Shown here in pieces: positions 60,764 through 64,000 of a stretch of 64,000 nt of DNA. A program made the position numbers and the translations under genes. Source of the stretch: Chimonanthus salicifolius. Lineage: Eukaryota; Streptophyta; Magnoliopsida; Laurales; Calycanthaceae. The notes beneath the pieces are model-generated. The model did no database searches. It saw only the letters and a program-made list of their open reading frames with translations, and was not told the origin of the DNA. The stretch spans positions 36,426,991 to 36,490,990 of the forward strand of contig CM023535.1 of the NCBI GenBank assembly GCA_013350335.1. Direction: 5' to 3'. Positions within the stretch are counted from its first letter, which is position 1; the number at the start of each line of letters is the position of its first letter.

Positions 60764-62869
60764 TGTTTATTTTTTTCCGCCCATGCCATGCATGAAATGT
60801 AATGCATTATGCTATGTAATATATTTGGGTCATGGTCTTTACATATTACTCATATCACTAACATATAACTCATAGGTTAACCATATGCCATAAGTACATA
60901 TAAACTATAATTTCATAAACCATCATATAACCAACATATAATTTCCAAAAATAAAGTAATAACCATTCAAATAGCACCTAATCCATGGCTTACAAGTAGG
61001 TAGGAATCCTACCGAATACCGACTTGCGTTCTTCTCTTTCGTTTTAGTCCGATAGTCCGACTACCGACACGCGTACCGCTCGTGATATCCAATACCTTAT
61101 TACATACACATAATCAGTCCACGTTTTAACCATTTCTAAGCCCATACATCATGTCTTAGTGGTTGCTTCATTTTGACCAATATTTACGGTTTTGCCACTA
61201 CCTTTCCTATAATTAAACCTTCACTTAATTATATACATTTCTTTGTCCAAAATTCATTCATGGATTTAGGTCCATTAATGACCCATTCCACCCTGTCACA
61301 TGACCATTAAAATTAGCCATTAAATTTACTTAAACTCCATTAACCTAACATACAAATACACATTAATCTTAGGCCTTAATTTATTCACAAAATGGGTCCA
61401 TTGATGTCTCATCACCCACAACCTAACAACCCTAGAAAAATCAGCCATTTAAACATTCTAACCCTCATTCATTTCTCCCATACACAATACCATATTAATC
61501 CACAAGTTTACCCACAAATGGGTCATGGGTTAGGCCATACACCATGGCCGAACCCATGATGTCTTTATCCCATTTTTTTCTTTAGCCTATCTAAACATTT
61601 GGACCCATCATCCTTAATCACATTCAAGTCTATAAACTAAGCCACATTCCCATTTATTTTCCATTATTCATAAGCATCATCAAACCATCATAAAACCCTC
61701 ATCTTCCACATTTTTGTACTCATTCAAAACCACCATTACACCACCATAGGGTTCGGCCATTCACCATGGCCGAACCCATGGTTCATGATCCAATACCCTT
61801 ATGCCATTTTAGACCATAAACAATTATACTCATCCATGGATTCCATCATAAAAACCTCTTCAAAAACTACTTACATTTCATCATTTACAACCCTAAAAAT
61901 CATATTCATTCTCCATAGCTTTAAACCTTAAAACCCTACTTAATTCATCAACCCTTTTTCCATGCTTAATTAACACCTAATTATACAATGTCCTTCATTC
62001 CTTAAAACCCTAAAAAAATTCACACATTAATTACATAACCCTTAATCCATTTATATTTTTTTTTCTTTCTTTAACCCTAATTTATCCATTAGAGTTTCCT
62101 CCACTTTCCATCTTTCAAATTGATGGATTTAAAATCCATGGCATAAAATCATTTGACCACCATTAAATTTACAAAATGAATCCCAAATCTTAAACCCTAA
62201 AAATCCAAAATTTCTTGTTTAAGAAATACTCACAATGAGTCGTCTCCTCCGACTTCCGCCGCTCCCGTCGGCTTCCTTAGGCTCCTTTCTCCTTCCTCTT
62301 GATCTTTGGTAGGCCAAGATGCTTGATCAATGGTGAAACCCTCCTAACTTAGGATTGGCCAAGGTAGGGTTTGCTTGAGAGAGGGAGAGGGAAAGATGGA
62401 GATGAGAAAATAGGATTCTATAATTTGATCTTAAAGGGATAGCCCAACTTACAACTTCCTCCTCTCTTTTCTTCCAAGCTTTTCTTCTTCTTCTTCCTTA
62501 ATTTTTTTTTTCTTCTTCTCTACCTTGGGTATGAGGGACGGCTAGGAGAGTGTGAAAGATGAGGAGAGTGAAATGAGAGTAAAGGAGATGAAAAGAAAAG
62601 AGATAAGATTTAATCTCCTTTGGTGCCTTTAATTCCCCCACCAACCCAATGGGATTTTTATCTTACTTTATGATGGTGGTTGGGATAACCACCACCCAAC
62701 GTTTTTTTTCTTTGTGTTTAAAAATGAGATGGCTTTTGGTCTTTTATTTGACCATTTGACCATCTCATTTGATTATTTTAATCATTTAATAAATTAACTA
62801 ATTACCATAGTTTAATTAGTTCCCACCTAATTTCATTCCATTTCTTAACTTCCCTCTATGTATCCACCC

Positions 62870-62894
62870 ATGGTTGACCAAGTCAACCATGGTG
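62870..62894 (-). promoter_or_regulatory. Inverted W-box pair in E3 U3
   Basis: Arms CCATGGTTGAC / GTCAACCATGG around CAA, equivalent to 30278-30302. Further TTGACC cores lie nearby (about 62747 and 62755). Confidence 0.5.
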
Positions 62895-63340
62895 GCCGGC
62901 CCCACCAACTCTTGGTCCACACGCCACCTCACTTGGTGAGGTGGAGGTGGTCCCATTTTGTCACATCACCTTGGCCTAATCCAAATTAACTTAGGTGATT
63001 TAAATTTCATTAAGCCCACTCCAACCAATTGGATCATCATTGGGCCCATGGCCCAATTACATTCATCCTTACCCATTTATCTTAGGGCTTACATTATCTT
63101 AATTCATTGGGTCCCAAGTGGGTATTGGGCCCAATTTGACCACCCTTGGCCCAATTGGCCATCATTGACCACTTAAATGATTTTAAAATCCAATCCATGG
63201 TCTATTGGGCCATACTTGGGCCTTTGTCCAAGTTTTGGCCCATTTACCATTTATTCCATCAATTTTCCAATTTTCATCCTTAAAATAAATAATATTCACA
63301 TATTCATTGATTTAAAATTTTCGGGCCATTACAATACAAT

Positions 63341-63348
63341 CCTCTTTT
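63341..63348 (-). other. E3 polypurine tract
   Basis: Minus strand AAAAGAGG, just upstream (sense) of the 3' LTR, with the conserved GGGACGAAAATTT before it. Confidence 0.72.
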
Positions 63349-63395
63349 GAAATTTTCGTCCCAAAAATTCGAACGAAGTAGAGGTTCAAAACATC

Positions 63396-64000
63396 TCATA
63401 CAAAGAGTTTTGGATGAGAGGTTCTCATTTCTGACTCAAGTTCCCAAGTGGCTTCCTCATAACCATGACGTTCCCATACCACCTTGACCAGCTGAATTGC
63501 GCAGTTTCGCAGCACTCTTTGTTCTCTCCTGATCACCCTGATCGGCTTCTCCACATACGTTACGTCGCTTTGCACATCGACGTCTTGTACACTCAGGACA
63601 TGTGAAGGATCAGGGTTGTACTTCCTCAACATGGACACATGGAATACATCATGTAATGATGATAACTGTGGAGGGAGCGCCAACTGATAAGCTACCCCCC
63701 CCCCCCCCCCCCGCCCGGCCCTCTTCAGGATTGGAAACGGTCCAACAAATCTAGGCGACAGTTTCCCCTTCTTCCTGAATCTCATGTGTTCCTTCCGTGG
63801 TGAGACTTTTAAGAACACCAAGTCTCCCACCTCAAATTCGAGGAACCTTCTCCTCTTGTCGGCGTAACTCTTCTGACAGCTCTGTGCAATGAGTAGATGT
63901 TGCCGTATCAATTTGATCTGAGCCGTGGTCTCTGCAACCAACTCCGGTCCAATCAGCGCAGGCTCACCGGCCTCTGTCCAACACACTAGCGATCTACATG
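63396..64000 (-). CDS. gag-pol: E3 gag-pol, C-terminal part (integrase end and chromodomain), 5' end outside window
   Basis: About 200 codons open to the window edge; the first Met (63986) is internal, not the start. It covers the end of the integrase catalytic region ([16 protein letters not shown]), the GPF motif (intact here), the [17 protein letters not shown] linker and the chromodomain, ending at the stop 63396-63398. It is closest to E2. An 18-base C run on the + strand (63695-63712) encodes a Gly stretch (AGRGGGGGV) replacing the GG of the other copies, in frame. This could be true slippage or an assembly error at a homopolymer. Confidence 0.9.
   Translation of the reverse strand, partial: CRSLVCWTEAGEPALIGPELVAETTAQIKLIRQHLLIAQSCQKSYADKRRRFLEFEVGDLVFLKVSPRKEHMRFRKKGKLSPRFVGPFPILKRAGRGGGGGVAYQLALPPQLSSLHDVFHVSMLRKYNPDPSHVLSVQDVDVQSDVTYVEKPIRVIRREQRVLRNCAIQLVKVVWERHGYEEATWELESEMRTSHPKLFV

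Larger units (their letters stand above)
59945..63333 (-). repeat. E3 3' LTR
   Basis: 3389 bp, TGTAACGCCCGCCCC...CGGGCCATTACA. Features: stems at 60033-60120 (stem 1 CTACGGG/CCCGTAG; stem 2 with three G-U pairs on the sense strand), hairpin repeats 60628-60763, palindrome 60999-61013, hairpin modules 61527-61555 and 61749-61777, CT-rich block near 62460-62525, TTTGACCATTTGACC near 62746 and the inverted W-box pair 62870-62894. Confidence 0.92.
59945..64000 (-). mobile_element. E3: partial chromovirus, 3' LTR and pol end, continuing beyond the window
   Basis: 3' LTR 59945-63333, polypurine tract 63341-63348, and the C-terminal part of gag-pol up to the window edge. It sits inside the LTR that starts at 56820; the left flank AGGCC (59940-59944) is the candidate target duplication, whose partner is outside. 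The coding part has no stop, so this copy may be young. Confidence 0.92.

Overview
This is a gene-free stretch of a plant nuclear genome. Two things fill it: about 17 kb of degenerate plant-telomere-type repeat (TTTAGGG mixed with TTTTAGGG, always G-rich on the + strand) and a nest of Ty3/gypsy chromodomain LTR retrotransposons with very long LTRs (3.4-4.4 kb). The plant assignment rests on the TTTAGGG unit, the initiator-methionine tRNA primer-binding sites (TGGTATCAGAGC) and chromovirus gag-pol polyproteins of Tekay/Del-like layout. No host protein gene, tRNA, rRNA or CRISPR was found, and I cannot name the species.

Layout from left to right. (a) 1-1153 and 14326-19900 are two parts of a decayed minus-strand element, E0; its LTR is 15509-19900. 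(b) E0 is split by a complete, very young minus-strand element, E1 (1154-14320; 3585-bp LTRs; TSD TTATC). E1 has an intact 1576-aa gag-pol and an extra 178-aa ORF upstream of gag with three CCHC zinc knuckles. (c) 19901-20079 is the end of an older LTR into which E0 probably inserted. (d) The telomere-like array occupies 20080-21717, 28089-29698 and 42927-56819. Its first gap is a minus solo LTR, S1 (21718-28088, TSD TTAAG), which itself contains a plus solo LTR, S2 (23233-27472, TSD GTTAT). Its second gap is a complete plus-strand element, E2 (29699-42926, LTRs 4082 and 4084 bp, TSD TTAGG, 1495-aa gag-pol). (e) From 56820 there is another minus LTR, interrupted at 59945 by E3, a minus-strand element whose 3' LTR (59945-63333) and integrase/chromodomain end (63396-64000) lie in the window.

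The working parts are those of retrotransposition. Transcription would start in an LTR, reverse transcription would be primed by tRNA-iMet next to the 5' LTR and at the polypurine tract next to the 3' LTR, and gag-pol supplies capsid, protease, RT, RNase H, integrase and a chromodomain. The most interesting content is in non-coding parts and the accessory ORF. All LTRs share two adjacent stems near the sense 3' end whose sequences change between families while pairing is kept. They also share a tRNA-mimic segment complementary to the PBS, 29-bp hairpin modules (GGGTTCGGCC...GGCCGAACCC), hairpin-forming 47/48/63-bp tandem repeats, an inverted W-box pair, and a UUCG-capped hairpin in the untranslated leader. 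Both full-length elements carry a substitution at a normally conserved pol residue although their reading frames are open. The telomere-like array has a higher-order organisation of about 1.1-1.6 kb.
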